Assembly (NCBI GenBank): GCA_035529695.1
Contig: DATKWD010000011.1
Span: forward strand, 1 to 64,000
Length of the DNA: 64,000 nucleotides
From: DATKWD01 sp035529695
Lineage (GTDB): Bacteria; Actinomycetota; Acidimicrobiia; Acidimicrobiales; Salinilacustritrichaceae
Direction: 5' to 3'
A program made the translations under genes and the position numbers. Positions 41,303 to 48,887 of the stretch are shown piece after piece. The stretch's first letter is position 1. Each line of letters begins with the position of its first letter. A model generated the notes under the pieces. That model did not search any database and had not been told where the DNA came from. It saw nothing but the letters and a program-made list of their open reading frames with translations.

Positions 41303-42290
41303 GGCGCACCTCGATCCTCACGAGCGCTCCCGCGCCTCGCTCGAGTTCTTGTGGGGCCGGCTGGCGCGGCCGCTGAACGTCGCGCCCGCCGTCGGGGCGC
41401 TGCTCGGGGTCCCGACGAGCGTCACCCGCCAGTTCGTCGGCGTCGCGATCGCGACGAGTCCACCGGCGGAACGCCTGCTCGACCGCATGCCGAAACTGCT
41501 GCGCTCGCTGTCGATCTCGACGGTGGACACCTCGGTCCGCTGCGTCGGCGAGATCCGTGGACCGGTGCTCTGGAGCGAGACCATGGCGGCTCGGTCCGCA
41601 ACAGCCGGCGACCCGGGGATGTTCGTCTGCTCGACTCCTGCTCGGGCGTACGGGACGCCCGACAACCAGGTGCTGGTTGCTGCCCTCGACACCATCCATC
41701 GTGGCGGGCTGGAGGTCGACCGTGGAACCTCGCCAATCGGTGGCGACCCGCTCTTGCGGAGGGCGAGGTCGAACGCTGCACGGGCCCTGCGCTTTCTCGA
41801 GCACCGCTCACTCGGAAGCGTGGAGCGTCGACGCCCGCCGCGACGCATCATCCAGCGCGCCCGAGCGGGTGGAAGACCGTCGTTTCGCCTCGCGATGGCT
41901 GTGCTCGACCGGGCCGACGAGCCGGTCGAGGTCGACCACCTGCTGCCGTTCTGCACCGAGGCCACGGCCGCACAGCACGATGTGCTCGTGGCGGTCATCC
42001 GTCAACTCGAGACTCACGGCGTGAGGCTCCCGGCGTTCCACATCGACCAACATGTCCTCCGGTCCGGTCCGCTCAGCTACCGGCACGTCGGCACCGATGC
42101 CGTCGAGGCGGCGGGCGGCATCCGCGTCGGCAACGTCGTGTTCGGCGTCCCTCAGGTCCTCGGGACCGACCGCCACGCCGCCGAGGCAGCGCTCGGTGCG
42201 CGAATCGCGGCCGGTCGGTCCCCCGTTCTCGTGCTCGGGCGCGCGGACATCTTGCGGGGCATCGAACAGGCGCTCGAAGACGGCCTCTGA
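41283..42290 (+). CDS. Unknown partner of the McrB-like ATPase
   Basis: 335 residues, no assigned family. Residues 88-140 (VGEIRGPVLWSET, then RAYGTPDNQVLVAAL) recall the central part of McrC/DUF2357 proteins, where a G-x-(I/V)-x-W segment and a YxTPEN segment occur. No PD-(D/E)xK nuclease motif is visible at the C-terminus; instead there is a mixed alpha/beta domain (DEPVEVDHLLPFC, GPLSYRHVGTDA, RSPVLVLGRADILRG). GTG 41283 overlaps the ATPase gene by 20 nt. Inferred to be the effector or adaptor of the ATPase. Confidence 0.6.
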   Translation: MSSWPSEAHLDPHERSRASLEFLWGRLARPLNVAPAVGALLGVPTSVTRQFVGVAIATSPPAERLLDRMPKLLRSLSISTVDTSVRCVGEIRGPVLWSETMAARSATAGDPGMFVCSTPARAYGTPDNQVLVAALDTIHRGGLEVDRGTSPIGGDPLLRRARSNAARALRFLEHRSLGSVERRRPPRRIIQRARAGGRPSFRLAMAVLDRADEPVEVDHLLPFCTEATAAQHDVLVAVIRQLETHGVRLPAFHIDQHVLRSGPLSYRHVGTDAVEAAGGIRVGNVVFGVPQVLGTDRHAAEAALGARIAAGRSPVLVLGRADILRGIEQALEDGL

Positions 42291-42321
42291 CCGCGATGGG
42301 GGATCAGAACAGATGAGCGGT

Positions 42322-42495
42322 TCAGGCCTCTTCGGCCTCGACCAGGCACCAGGATGCGTGGTCGTGCCCGGGTTCGGCTCCGCATTCTGCGCATGCTTCC
42401 TCGGCTTCATCACCAAAAATGCTGTCGATGTCGAGCGAGTTGCTGCGCTTCAGCGCACGTGCTTCTTCGAAGCGGCGATGACGACCCTTCTTCAC
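42322..42495 (-). CDS. Small CxxC/His protein, 57 residues
   Basis: Reading from GTG 42495: KKGRHRRFEEARALKRSN, then DIDSIFGDEAEEACAECG and EPGHDHASWCLVEAEEA. A basic N-terminus, an acidic middle, and CAEC + HDH + C that could form one zinc site. It has a GGGAGC ribosome site and a TAnnnT box (42531-42536, complement) about 35 nt upstream. Small basic-acidic proteins with this GRHRRFEEARALK start are, to my recollection, common in actinobacteria and unannotated in many genomes. Function unknown. Confidence 0.7.
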   Translation of the reverse strand: MKKGRHRRFEEARALKRSNSLDIDSIFGDEAEEACAECGAEPGHDHASWCLVEAEEA

Positions 42496-42530
42496 GGGCC
42501 AGCTCCCAAACGTCGGTTGCGGGACCGCGG

Positions 42531-42536
42531 AGTGTA
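42531..42536 (-). promoter_or_regulatory. Putative -10 (TACACT) for the 57-residue protein
   Basis: TACACT on the minus strand lies 35 nt before GTG 42495 in the spacer (42496-42573) behind the RNase D gene. Confidence 0.35.
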
Positions 42537-42573
42537 ACGCTCATTCCGCGGGATCCGCACCATACCGCGCCGA

Positions 42574-43740
42574 TCAGATCGGGACGTTGCTTCGCACCTC
42601 GGCGACCAGCCGACCCTCACCGGCGAAGGCCAGGGCCGCCTCGCCGTTGACCAGGCGGCGGATTCGGTCGGCCACCAGGTCGGCACGCCAACCCTCGTCG
42701 AGCCGCCCCGGATGTCCGCCCAGAAACGCCTCGAGGTCACCCCGGGTCGCCAACAGTGCCGGATCGAGTCGATGGTCGTGCGCGAACTGGCTGATCCAGG
42801 CCGAGAGCAGACTGACGGCCGGGCGGAGATCGCGGTCGACCTTGACCTCCGCGGGCCGCACGACCGCGTCGAGGTCGAGGTCACAGCCTCGGGCCACCGC
42901 CTCGAGGATCTCATCGTCGGCACCTCCTCGGAGGTGCCGCTGGTCGAGGCCTCGGATCTTCGCGAGCGTGCCGCGGTCCTGAGGGGCCTTCTGCGCGATT
43001 CCGACGACGGCCAGATCGGGAAGCACGAAGCGCAGCGGTCGGTCGACGCGACGAGCACGGTCCTCGCGCCACGCGGCGACCGCCTGGGCGATCGCCGCGG
43101 CCCGGCCCTTCAGCCGCTTGGCCTCCTTGATCCGCCACCACGCCTGCTCGGGGGGTGGGCGATCGAGCGTCTTGCGCGCCACGACCCTGCACTCGGCCTC
43201 GGCCCAGCCCACCCGATCGAGCTCGCGCAACTCGGCCACCAGGAGGTCCTCGAGCTCGAAGAGGTGCTCGACGTCGGAGGCCGCGTAGCTGAGCGCCGAG
43301 TCCGGGAGCGGCCGGCGCTTCCAGTCGGTGAGGCGGTCTCCTTTCGCGAGATCGACACCCAGGTGGTGACGGCAGAGCGCTGCCAGGCTGGGGGTGCTCA
43401 TCCCGACGAACCCGGCGGCGATCTGTGTGTCGAAGAGATGGGCCGGCTCCACACCGCACACCGTGTCGAGGACCTCGAGATCCTGGGTGCACGCGTGCAT
43501 CACGATCCGAGTGTCACTCCCGAGGAGCCCCGCCAACGGGCGCAGGTCGACCGCGAGCGCGTCGACGAGCGCGATGCCGTCGTCCCATCCGAGCTGGACG
43601 ACGGCCACGTCGGGCACGAAGGTGCGTTCGCGATGGAACTCGGTGTCGAGCCCGACTCGTGGTGCGCCGTGCAGGGTCTCGAGGAGCGACGCGAAGCCGG
43701 CCTCGTCGTCGATCCAGGTGAACTCGGGACCGCCGCTCAA
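42574..43740 (-). CDS. rnd: Ribonuclease D
   Basis: 388 residues: PRVGLDTEFHRERTFVPDVAVVQLGW (DEDD exo I DTE), VMHACTQDLEVL (exo II), and SYAASDVEHLFELEDLL (exo III), followed by one or two HRDC-type helical domains (RDRGTLAKIRGLDQRHLR). 3'-5' exoribonuclease in tRNA/rRNA maturation. It starts with TTG 43740, overlapping the rhodanese stop by 4 nt (TTGA). Confidence 0.92.
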   Translation of the reverse strand: MSGGPEFTWIDDEAGFASLLETLHGAPRVGLDTEFHRERTFVPDVAVVQLGWDDGIALVDALAVDLRPLAGLLGSDTRIVMHACTQDLEVLDTVCGVEPAHLFDTQIAAGFVGMSTPSLAALCRHHLGVDLAKGDRLTDWKRRPLPDSALSYAASDVEHLFELEDLLVAELRELDRVGWAEAECRVVARKTLDRPPPEQAWWRIKEAKRLKGRAAAIAQAVAAWREDRARRVDRPLRFVLPDLAVVGIAQKAPQDRGTLAKIRGLDQRHLRGGADDEILEAVARGCDLDLDAVVRPAEVKVDRDLRPAVSLLSAWISQFAHDHRLDPALLATRGDLEAFLGGHPGRLDEGWRADLVADRIRRLVNGEAALAFAGEGRLVAEVRSNVPI

Positions 43741-44057
43741 GGCGCGTCGGTGCCCGTGTCGACCGCTTCACCGGCCTCGATCCACGCAAGGATCCCGCCG
43801 CTCACGTTGACCGCATCCCGGCCGTGTTCGGCCACGTACTCACATGCCGTCAGGCTGCGTTTGCCGCTGCGGCAGATGAAGTGGATGGTGCCATCGGGCA
43901 GGTCGGCGAGGCGCTCCGGGAGCTCGGGCAGCGGGAGGAGCACCGCTCCTGGGACGCGAGCCGCCTCGAACTCGTCGGGCATTCGGACGTCGACGAGCTG
44001 GATGGCCGCTCGTCGCTGCGCGAGCGCAGCGACGCTGATGTGCGGGATGTCGGTCAC
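43737..44057 (-). CDS. Single-domain rhodanese-like protein
   Basis: 106 residues: QLVDVRMPDEFEAARVPGAVLLPL, then FICRSGKRSLTACEYV with active-site Cys62, and VSGGILAWIEAG. Single rhodanese domains carry persulfide sulfur from thiosulfate or other donors. GTG 44057 precedes RNase D in the same coupled unit. It might feed sulfur to the TtuB-like carrier elsewhere in the window, but nothing here shows it. Confidence 0.9.
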   Translation of the reverse strand: MTDIPHISVAALAQRRAAIQLVDVRMPDEFEAARVPGAVLLPLPELPERLADLPDGTIHFICRSGKRSLTACEYVAEHGRDAVNVSGGILAWIEAGEAVDTGTDAP

Positions 44058-44066
44058 GCAGAGTTT

Positions 44067-44645
44067 CTATCGGAGCCGCAGGTCCGAGGGCGTGTCCGCG
44101 TCACGCAGGCTGGCGGGCGCGAGACCGTCGACCTCGGCCACCACGAGGTCGTCCAGCGCCTCTCGGATCGATCTGGCGCCGGCCGCGAACGCGTTCCGAA
44201 GTCGAAACGCCTGCCGCTGCCGGATCGCCAGTTGGTCGAACTGTCGATGACCGTCCAGCAAAGGGACGGCGACGTCCACCGAGTCGTCGGCGACGACCGC
44301 ATCGACGAGCGCGACGATGCTCGCAGGCGACGGCCACTGCAGGTCGCATGCCAGCACCGACACCACCTCGACCTCGTCGGTCGAGGTTCCGAGCGCGGTC
44401 ACGATGCCCCCGAGGGGACCTTCGCCGGGCCATTCGTCGGCCACGACGTCGAGTCCGAGGTCGGCCAGCGCAACGGCATCGCCCCCGATCGCGACCACGT
44501 GTCCCGCCCCGGCGCCACGGAGGGCCTCGGCGACCCGGCGCGCCATTGCGACCCCGTCGATCAGCAGGAGCGCCTTGTCCGCGCCCATTCGCCGGCTCCT
44601 CCCACCGCAGAGCACCGCTCCGAGACTCCGGGCCGGTTCGCTCAG
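44067..44645 (-). CDS. MobA-like molybdopterin guanylyltransferase
   Basis: 192 residues if started at CTG 44645: SEPARSLGAVLCGGRSRRMGADKALL carries the MobA signature GAVLCGGRSRRMG; VVADEWPGEGPLGGIVTAL and VVSVLACDLQWPSP (LACDL) follow. Transfers GMP to molybdopterin, or a related nucleotidyl transfer. GTG 44615 would cut off part of the first beta strand. CTG 44645 has GGAGG 6 nt upstream and overlaps the previous stop as CTGA, mirroring the ATGA/GTGA/TTGA junctions elsewhere, so a rare CTG start is favoured. Confidence 0.75.
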   Translation of the reverse strand: MSEPARSLGAVLCGGRSRRMGADKALLLIDGVAMARRVAEALRGAGAGHVVAIGGDAVALADLGLDVVADEWPGEGPLGGIVTALGTSTDEVEVVSVLACDLQWPSPASIVALVDAVVADDSVDVAVPLLDGHRQFDQLAIRQRQAFRLRNAFAAGARSIREALDDLVVAEVDGLAPASLRDADTPSDLRLR

Positions 44646-45871
44646 CTGATGCCTCCGTAGCTGGCGGCCTTCCCGCGGCTTTCACCGTGGGCGTCCACCG
44701 CATCGGAGAGATCGGCAGCGAACTGTTCGACCACGTGCTCGTGATACGGCCACAACATCAGATGAAGGCCCCCCTGCTGACGATCGAGGTGCCATCCCCG
44801 ATCGTCCATGACGTCACCGATCGCCCCGATGTCGGACGAGTCGGAGGTGAACTGGAACAGCGACATGTCGGGCGGATGGGTGACCCTCAGGCCTTCGATC
44901 GACTCGACCGCGTCCACGAACCGGCCCGTGACGTGGCGCACCTGCCTCGCCTTGTCGACGAAACCGTCGTGACCCAGGTACTTCAGCGTCGCCCAGGCGG
45001 CCGCGATCGGCGCGCCGGCGCGGGTTCCGGCTGTCGTCGCCGAGCCGTAGAGGCCACCTGGCCAGTCGTCGTACAGGAAGTACTGCCGTTGGAGCAGTTC
45101 CTTGTCGCGGTAGAGGATCAGGGAGGCGCCCTTGAACGTCCAGCCGTACTTGTGCACGTCCATGCTCATCGACGTGACACCGTCGACGCGGAAGTCCCAG
45201 GCAGGAACCGGCTCGCCGATCTCCTCCCAGAACGGGAGCAACCAGCCACCGAGGCAGGCGTCGACGTGGCAGCTGACGCCGTGGTGGGCCGCCGCCGCGG
45301 CAACCTCGGCCACGGGATCGATGATGCCGAAGGGGTAGCAGGGTGCCGAGACGACCACGAGCGCGGTGCGGTCGTCGACCGTCGCTGCCATCGCCTCGGG
45401 ATCAGCTCGCCCGTCGTCGCGAACCGGAACACGAACATGCTCGACCCCGAGGTACTTCGCGGCCTTCGCAAATGCGGGGTGTGCCGTCGTCGCGGTGAGG
45501 AGGACTGCGTCGAACTGGCCTCGCGCCCTGAGCTCGTCGCGAGCGGTCTGCACCGCCAGGAAGATCGACTCGGTCCCCCCGCTGCTCATCTTTCCGGCCG
45601 CCGGATTGCCATTGACGAGCGATGCACCGAACGCAACCACCTCCGACTCCATCGTGGTGAGACTCGGGAAGGCAAACGGGTTGAGCGCGTTCTCGTGCAG
45701 GAACTCGAGCGCCACTGCCTCGTGCAACCGATCGAGTTCGGCGTCGTCTGGGTGGTAGACGAGGCTGAAGGTCCGCCCACCCTTCCAGTCGGCGTCGTCG
45801 GCTCGGAGCGCCCGCATCGCCTGGAGCACTTCGTCGACGGGCTGGCCGTCGGGAACATCGGTCGAGCTCAC
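44642..45871 (-). CDS. PLP-dependent group II decarboxylase / sphingosine-1-phosphate-lyase-like enzyme
   Basis: 409 residues: NALNPFAFPSLTTMESEVVAFGASL, SSGGTESIFLAVQTARDE, CHVDACLGGW and SMDVHKYGWTFKG, with the PLP-binding Lys in DVHKYG. The WKGGRTFSLVYH opening and LNPFAFPS are typical of the S1P-lyase/glutamate-decarboxylase-like branch, which cleaves phosphorylated sphingoid bases or decarboxylates amino acids. The bacterial substrate is unknown. GTG 45871 follows the DUF3151 stop by 1 nt. Confidence 0.87.
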   Translation of the reverse strand: MSSTDVPDGQPVDEVLQAMRALRADDADWKGGRTFSLVYHPDDAELDRLHEAVALEFLHENALNPFAFPSLTTMESEVVAFGASLVNGNPAAGKMSSGGTESIFLAVQTARDELRARGQFDAVLLTATTAHPAFAKAAKYLGVEHVRVPVRDDGRADPEAMAATVDDRTALVVVSAPCYPFGIIDPVAEVAAAAAHHGVSCHVDACLGGWLLPFWEEIGEPVPAWDFRVDGVTSMSMDVHKYGWTFKGASLILYRDKELLQRQYFLYDDWPGGLYGSATTAGTRAGAPIAAAWATLKYLGHDGFVDKARQVRHVTGRFVDAVESIEGLRVTHPPDMSLFQFTSDSSDIGAIGDVMDDRGWHLDRQQGGLHLMLWPYHEHVVEQFAADLSDAVDAHGESRGKAASYGGIS

Positions 45872-45872
45872 G

Positions 45873-46313
45873 TCAGCTCCGGTCGGTGGGTGGCCAGGAC
45901 GGGTCGAGCTGCCGGAGGAACTGCTCGCAGCGATCTGCCTCGTCGGTCTCGCCGATCTCGGCCGCCGCCGCAGCCAGTCCGGAAAGGGCACGCAGGAAGC
46001 CGCGGTTGGTCTCGCGCTCCCACCGGACGTACCCCGAACCTCGCCACCCGCTTTGGCGCAGACGATCGAGACCGCGGTGGTAACCCACCCGATGGGCCGC
46101 GTAGCGCTCGATCACGTCACGCCCGAGATCGCCGAGCCGCGCCCATCCGTCGAGAAACGTCGGATGGTCGGCCACCACCGACGCGACCGCAGCGCGGCGC
46201 TCGTCGGGATCGGAGATCTGCAGGGCCCCGGCGAGCGCCTGAAGCACCGCGGGTGGCTCGGGCTCGAGGACGGTCTCGGGCGGCCCTGATCGGCTGAGGT
46301 TGACGTGGCTCAC
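45873..46313 (-). CDS. DUF3151-family protein
   Basis: 146 residues, actinobacterial family of unknown function: VVADHPTFLDGWARLGDLGRDVIERYAAHRVGYHRGLDRLRQSGWRGSGYVRWERETNRGFLRAL contains the family hallmark GWRGSGYVRWE...NRGFLRAL. Soluble, helical. GTG 46313 follows a TAnnnT box by 7 nt that overlaps the stop of the patatin gene. Confidence 0.85.
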   Translation of the reverse strand: MSHVNLSRSGPPETVLEPEPPAVLQALAGALQISDPDERRAAVASVVADHPTFLDGWARLGDLGRDVIERYAAHRVGYHRGLDRLRQSGWRGSGYVRWERETNRGFLRALSGLAAAAAEIGETDEADRCEQFLRQLDPSWPPTDRS

Positions 46314-46320
46314 GACGGCG

Positions 46321-46326
46321 ACGCTA
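46321..46326 (-). promoter_or_regulatory. Putative leaderless -10 (TAGCGT) for DUF3151 gene
   Basis: TAGCGT on the minus strand ends 7 nt before GTG 46313 and overlaps the patatin stop codon. Confidence 0.45.
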
Positions 46327-47184
46327 TTCGACCGACGCGGTGGGCCGCGTGCGAGCCACGAGGAACTCGGCCGATGCCCGGTACGCGGTCTCGATCAGGT
46401 CGTCTGACCGGGTGAAGTCGTCGTACCGCGGCGTGTCCGGCCCGCCGGTTGGCAGAATCGCGACCTCGACCGACGGTGGGACCCTCGCGAGGTCGCGCTT
46501 GAATCGGTGGTGCCGGGCGATCCAGTAGGCATGGATCGCGACATCGATGGGTCTGCGTGGCTCCGGGCGTGGGCGATCGAAGTTGCCGACGCCGAGCACG
46601 TAGATCTCGGTCGCACCCAACGTGACCGCCCGCGAGATCGGCACGTCGTTGATGATGGCGCCGTCGAGGTAGGTGATCCCGTCGATCTCGACGGCCGGGT
46701 AGATCGCCGGCAGCGCAGCTGACGCCAGGATCGGCCGCAGCAGCGGCCCCTCGGCAAACCAATGCTCCTCGACCGCGAGGACGTCGGTCGCGACGCACTG
46801 GAATTCGATCCGGAGCTCCTCGAAGTCATCGACGGTGAGGGTCTCGGAGATCACGGCTGCGAGCCCGTCGTTGTCGTGAATGGCCCCGCCGCGTCGCGCC
46901 AGCTGCACGGCCTGTGGGATCCAACCGCTCGGCATCACCTGGCGCCCTTCGATCCGTCGCCACAGCTCCTCGAGGACCCGGGTGCCGCGCATCGTCGGGT
47001 CCTGGCAGTAGGCGGCGCCGTTGAGCGCCCCGACCGAACAACCGACCACCACGTCCGCTTCGATGCCGGCTTCGGTGAGCGCACGGAGCATGCCCACCTG
47101 GAACGCGCCGAGGTTCCCGCCCCCCGAGAGCACGAAGGCGGTTCGCTTCGCTGGTCCGCGTATGCGGTCGCGCAAGGACGGCAC
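46324..47184 (-). CDS. Patatin-like phospholipase (RssA type)
   Basis: 286 residues: TAFVLSGGGNLGAFQVGML (oxyanion loop), VVVGCSVGALNGAAYC with nucleophile Ser in GCSVG, and ITYLDGAIINDVPI with the Asp of the catalytic dyad. Hydrolyses acyl esters; cytosolic, no signal. The GTG at 47184 is the first start; its spacer to the divergent 47216 gene is short. Confidence 0.88.
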   Translation of the reverse strand: MPSLRDRIRGPAKRTAFVLSGGGNLGAFQVGMLRALTEAGIEADVVVGCSVGALNGAAYCQDPTMRGTRVLEELWRRIEGRQVMPSGWIPQAVQLARRGGAIHDNDGLAAVISETLTVDDFEELRIEFQCVATDVLAVEEHWFAEGPLLRPILASAALPAIYPAVEIDGITYLDGAIINDVPISRAVTLGATEIYVLGVGNFDRPRPEPRRPIDVAIHAYWIARHHRFKRDLARVPPSVEVAILPTGGPDTPRYDDFTRSDDLIETAYRASAEFLVARTRPTASVE

Positions 47185-47203
47185 CGGTTCAGGTTCGGCT
47201 GGC

Positions 47204-47209
47204 TAGGGT
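47204..47209 (+). promoter_or_regulatory. Putative leaderless -10 (TAGGGT) for 47216 gene
   Basis: TAGGGT ends 6 nt before ATG 47216, the same spacing as at transketolase. Confidence 0.45.
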
Positions 47210-47215
47210 CGGGCG

Positions 47216-47467
47216 ATGCTCGCAGCGGCCCCGACGTGGCTCGACCAGAATGTCGTGCTGGCGTCGCTGATCGTGCTGCTGCTCGTCGGCATCGCCGTGC
47301 TCCGCTTCGTCACCAAGGCCGCCACGAGGACGGTGCTGCTCATCCTCATCCTGCTGGCCGCAGGGCTCGTGATCGCCGAGCGCGACGAGTTTGAGCAGTG
47401 CGGCTCGACATGCGAGTGCGACCCAGCGAACGTGCACGTCACCGTGCCCTTCTGCAATCCGTCCTAG
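47216..47467 (+). CDS. Small membrane protein with a Cys-rich tail
   Basis: 83 residues: two hydrophobic segments (VVLASLIVLLLVGIAVLRFV and TVLLILILLAAGLVIA) followed by ERDEFEQCGSTCECDPANVHVTVPFCNPS, with four Cys in the tail. If the tail faces outside it could form disulfides; otherwise a metal site. Not recognised. Its stop overlaps the convergent gdhA stop by 4 nt. Confidence 0.7.
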   Translation: MLAAAPTWLDQNVVLASLIVLLLVGIAVLRFVTKAATRTVLLILILLAAGLVIAERDEFEQCGSTCECDPANVHVTVPFCNPS

Positions 47468-48825
47468 ACGAGTCCGTGGCTGAGCATGGCCTGGGCGATC
47501 TTCTGGAAGCCAGCCAGGTTGGCGCCCGCGACGTAGTCCACCGTGCCGTTTTCGCGCTCGCCGTGCTCGACGCACTGCTCGTGGATGCCGCTCATGATGC
47601 CCTTCAGGCGCCCGTCGACTTCCTCGGCTCCCCACGAGACTCGCAGCGAGTTCTGACTCTGTTCGAGACCAGACACCGCGACGCCGCCTGCGTTGGCGGC
47701 CTTGCCCGGCGCGAAGTGGACGCCAGCCTGTTCGAAGACATGAAGGCCGTCGAGTGTCGTCGGCATGTTGGCGCCCTCGATCACTGCCATGCAGCCGTTG
47801 TCGACGAGTTGCCTGGCGCCGTCGGCGTCGAGCTCGTTCTGGGTGGCACACGGGAAGGCAAGGTCGGCCGGGACGCCCCAGGGCCGGGCGCCCTCGAGGA
47901 ACTCGCAGCCGAAGTGATCGGCGTACTCCGAGATCCGGCCCCGCTTGACCTCCTTGAGGTCCTTGACGAAAGCCAGCTTCTCGGCGTCGATGCCGTCCTT
48001 GTCGAAGATGGTCCCGCCCGAGTCCGACATCGTCAGGACCTTCGCCCCCAACTCGGTCAGCTTCTCGACGGCATAGATGGCCACGTTGCCCGAACCGGAC
48101 ACGAGCGCGGTCTTGCCGTCGTAGCCGTCGCCGAGATGATCGAGTACGTGCCGCCCGAAATAGACGGCGCCGTACCCCGTGGCCTCGGTCCGGACGAGGC
48201 TGCCGCCGAAGGTGAGCCCCTTGCCGGTCAGCACGCCGGTGAACTCGTTCTCGAGGCGCTTGTATTCGCCGAACATGTATCCCAGCTCTCGGGCGCCGAC
48301 GCCGATGTCGCCCGCTGGGACGTCGGTGTCGTGACCGATGTGGCGGTGCAGTTCCTTCATCAGCGACTGCGTGAAGCGCATGACCTCGCGATCGGACTTG
48401 CCCTTGGGGTTGAAGTTCGAGCCACCCTTGGCACCGCCCATCGGCAGGCCGGTGAGCGCGTTCTTGAAACACTGCTCGAATCCGAGGAACTTGAGCACGC
48501 TCTGGGTCACCGTCGGGTGGAAACGCATGCCGCCCTTGTAGGGGCCGATGCTGTTGTTGAACTGGACGCGCCAAGCACGGTTGACCCGTGCGTTGCCGTC
48601 GTCGTCCTCCCAGGTCACCCTGAAGATCACGATCCGGTCGGGCTCGGTCATCCGCTCGAGAATCTGACTCCGCTGGAACTCAGGATGGGTGAGCGCCATC
48701 GGCATGACCGTCTCGATCCACTCCTCGACCGCTTGGTGGAACTCGGGCTCGCCGGGATTCCGCTTCTTGAGACCCGTCATGAAGTGACCGACGGCTTCCT
48801 GCACCTTGGGATCTTCCACAACCAT
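47464..48825 (-). CDS. gdhA: NADP-type glutamate dehydrogenase
   Basis: 453 residues, usual for the hexameric small GDHs: GPYKGGMRFHPTVTQSVLKFLGFEQCFKNALTG with GGMRFHP, then PMGGAKGGSNFNPKGKSD with the catalytic Lys in GGAKGG, and VSGSGNVAIYAVEKL for NAD(P). Links 2-oxoglutarate and ammonium to glutamate. Monocistronic here, between convergent and same-strand neighbours. Confidence 0.96.
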   Translation of the reverse strand: MVVEDPKVQEAVGHFMTGLKKRNPGEPEFHQAVEEWIETVMPMALTHPEFQRSQILERMTEPDRIVIFRVTWEDDDGNARVNRAWRVQFNNSIGPYKGGMRFHPTVTQSVLKFLGFEQCFKNALTGLPMGGAKGGSNFNPKGKSDREVMRFTQSLMKELHRHIGHDTDVPAGDIGVGARELGYMFGEYKRLENEFTGVLTGKGLTFGGSLVRTEATGYGAVYFGRHVLDHLGDGYDGKTALVSGSGNVAIYAVEKLTELGAKVLTMSDSGGTIFDKDGIDAEKLAFVKDLKEVKRGRISEYADHFGCEFLEGARPWGVPADLAFPCATQNELDADGARQLVDNGCMAVIEGANMPTTLDGLHVFEQAGVHFAPGKAANAGGVAVSGLEQSQNSLRVSWGAEEVDGRLKGIMSGIHEQCVEHGERENGTVDYVAGANLAGFQKIAQAMLSHGLV

Positions 48826-48887
48826 GAGGGCAGCCTCGCGCAGATTCCGCCTTCCCGCCGAGGATCCGACAGCTCAGCCGATCCTCG

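Noticed and set aside
41283..42290. A classic McrBC restriction system
   Set aside because: The ATPase has no DNA-recognition domain and I can see no nuclease motif in the partner, so a restriction role is not supported.
42301..42537. Plus-strand small protein in the spacer after the ATPase partner
   Set aside because: The frame lacks motifs, while the opposite strand encodes a convincing Cys/His protein with its own ribosome site.
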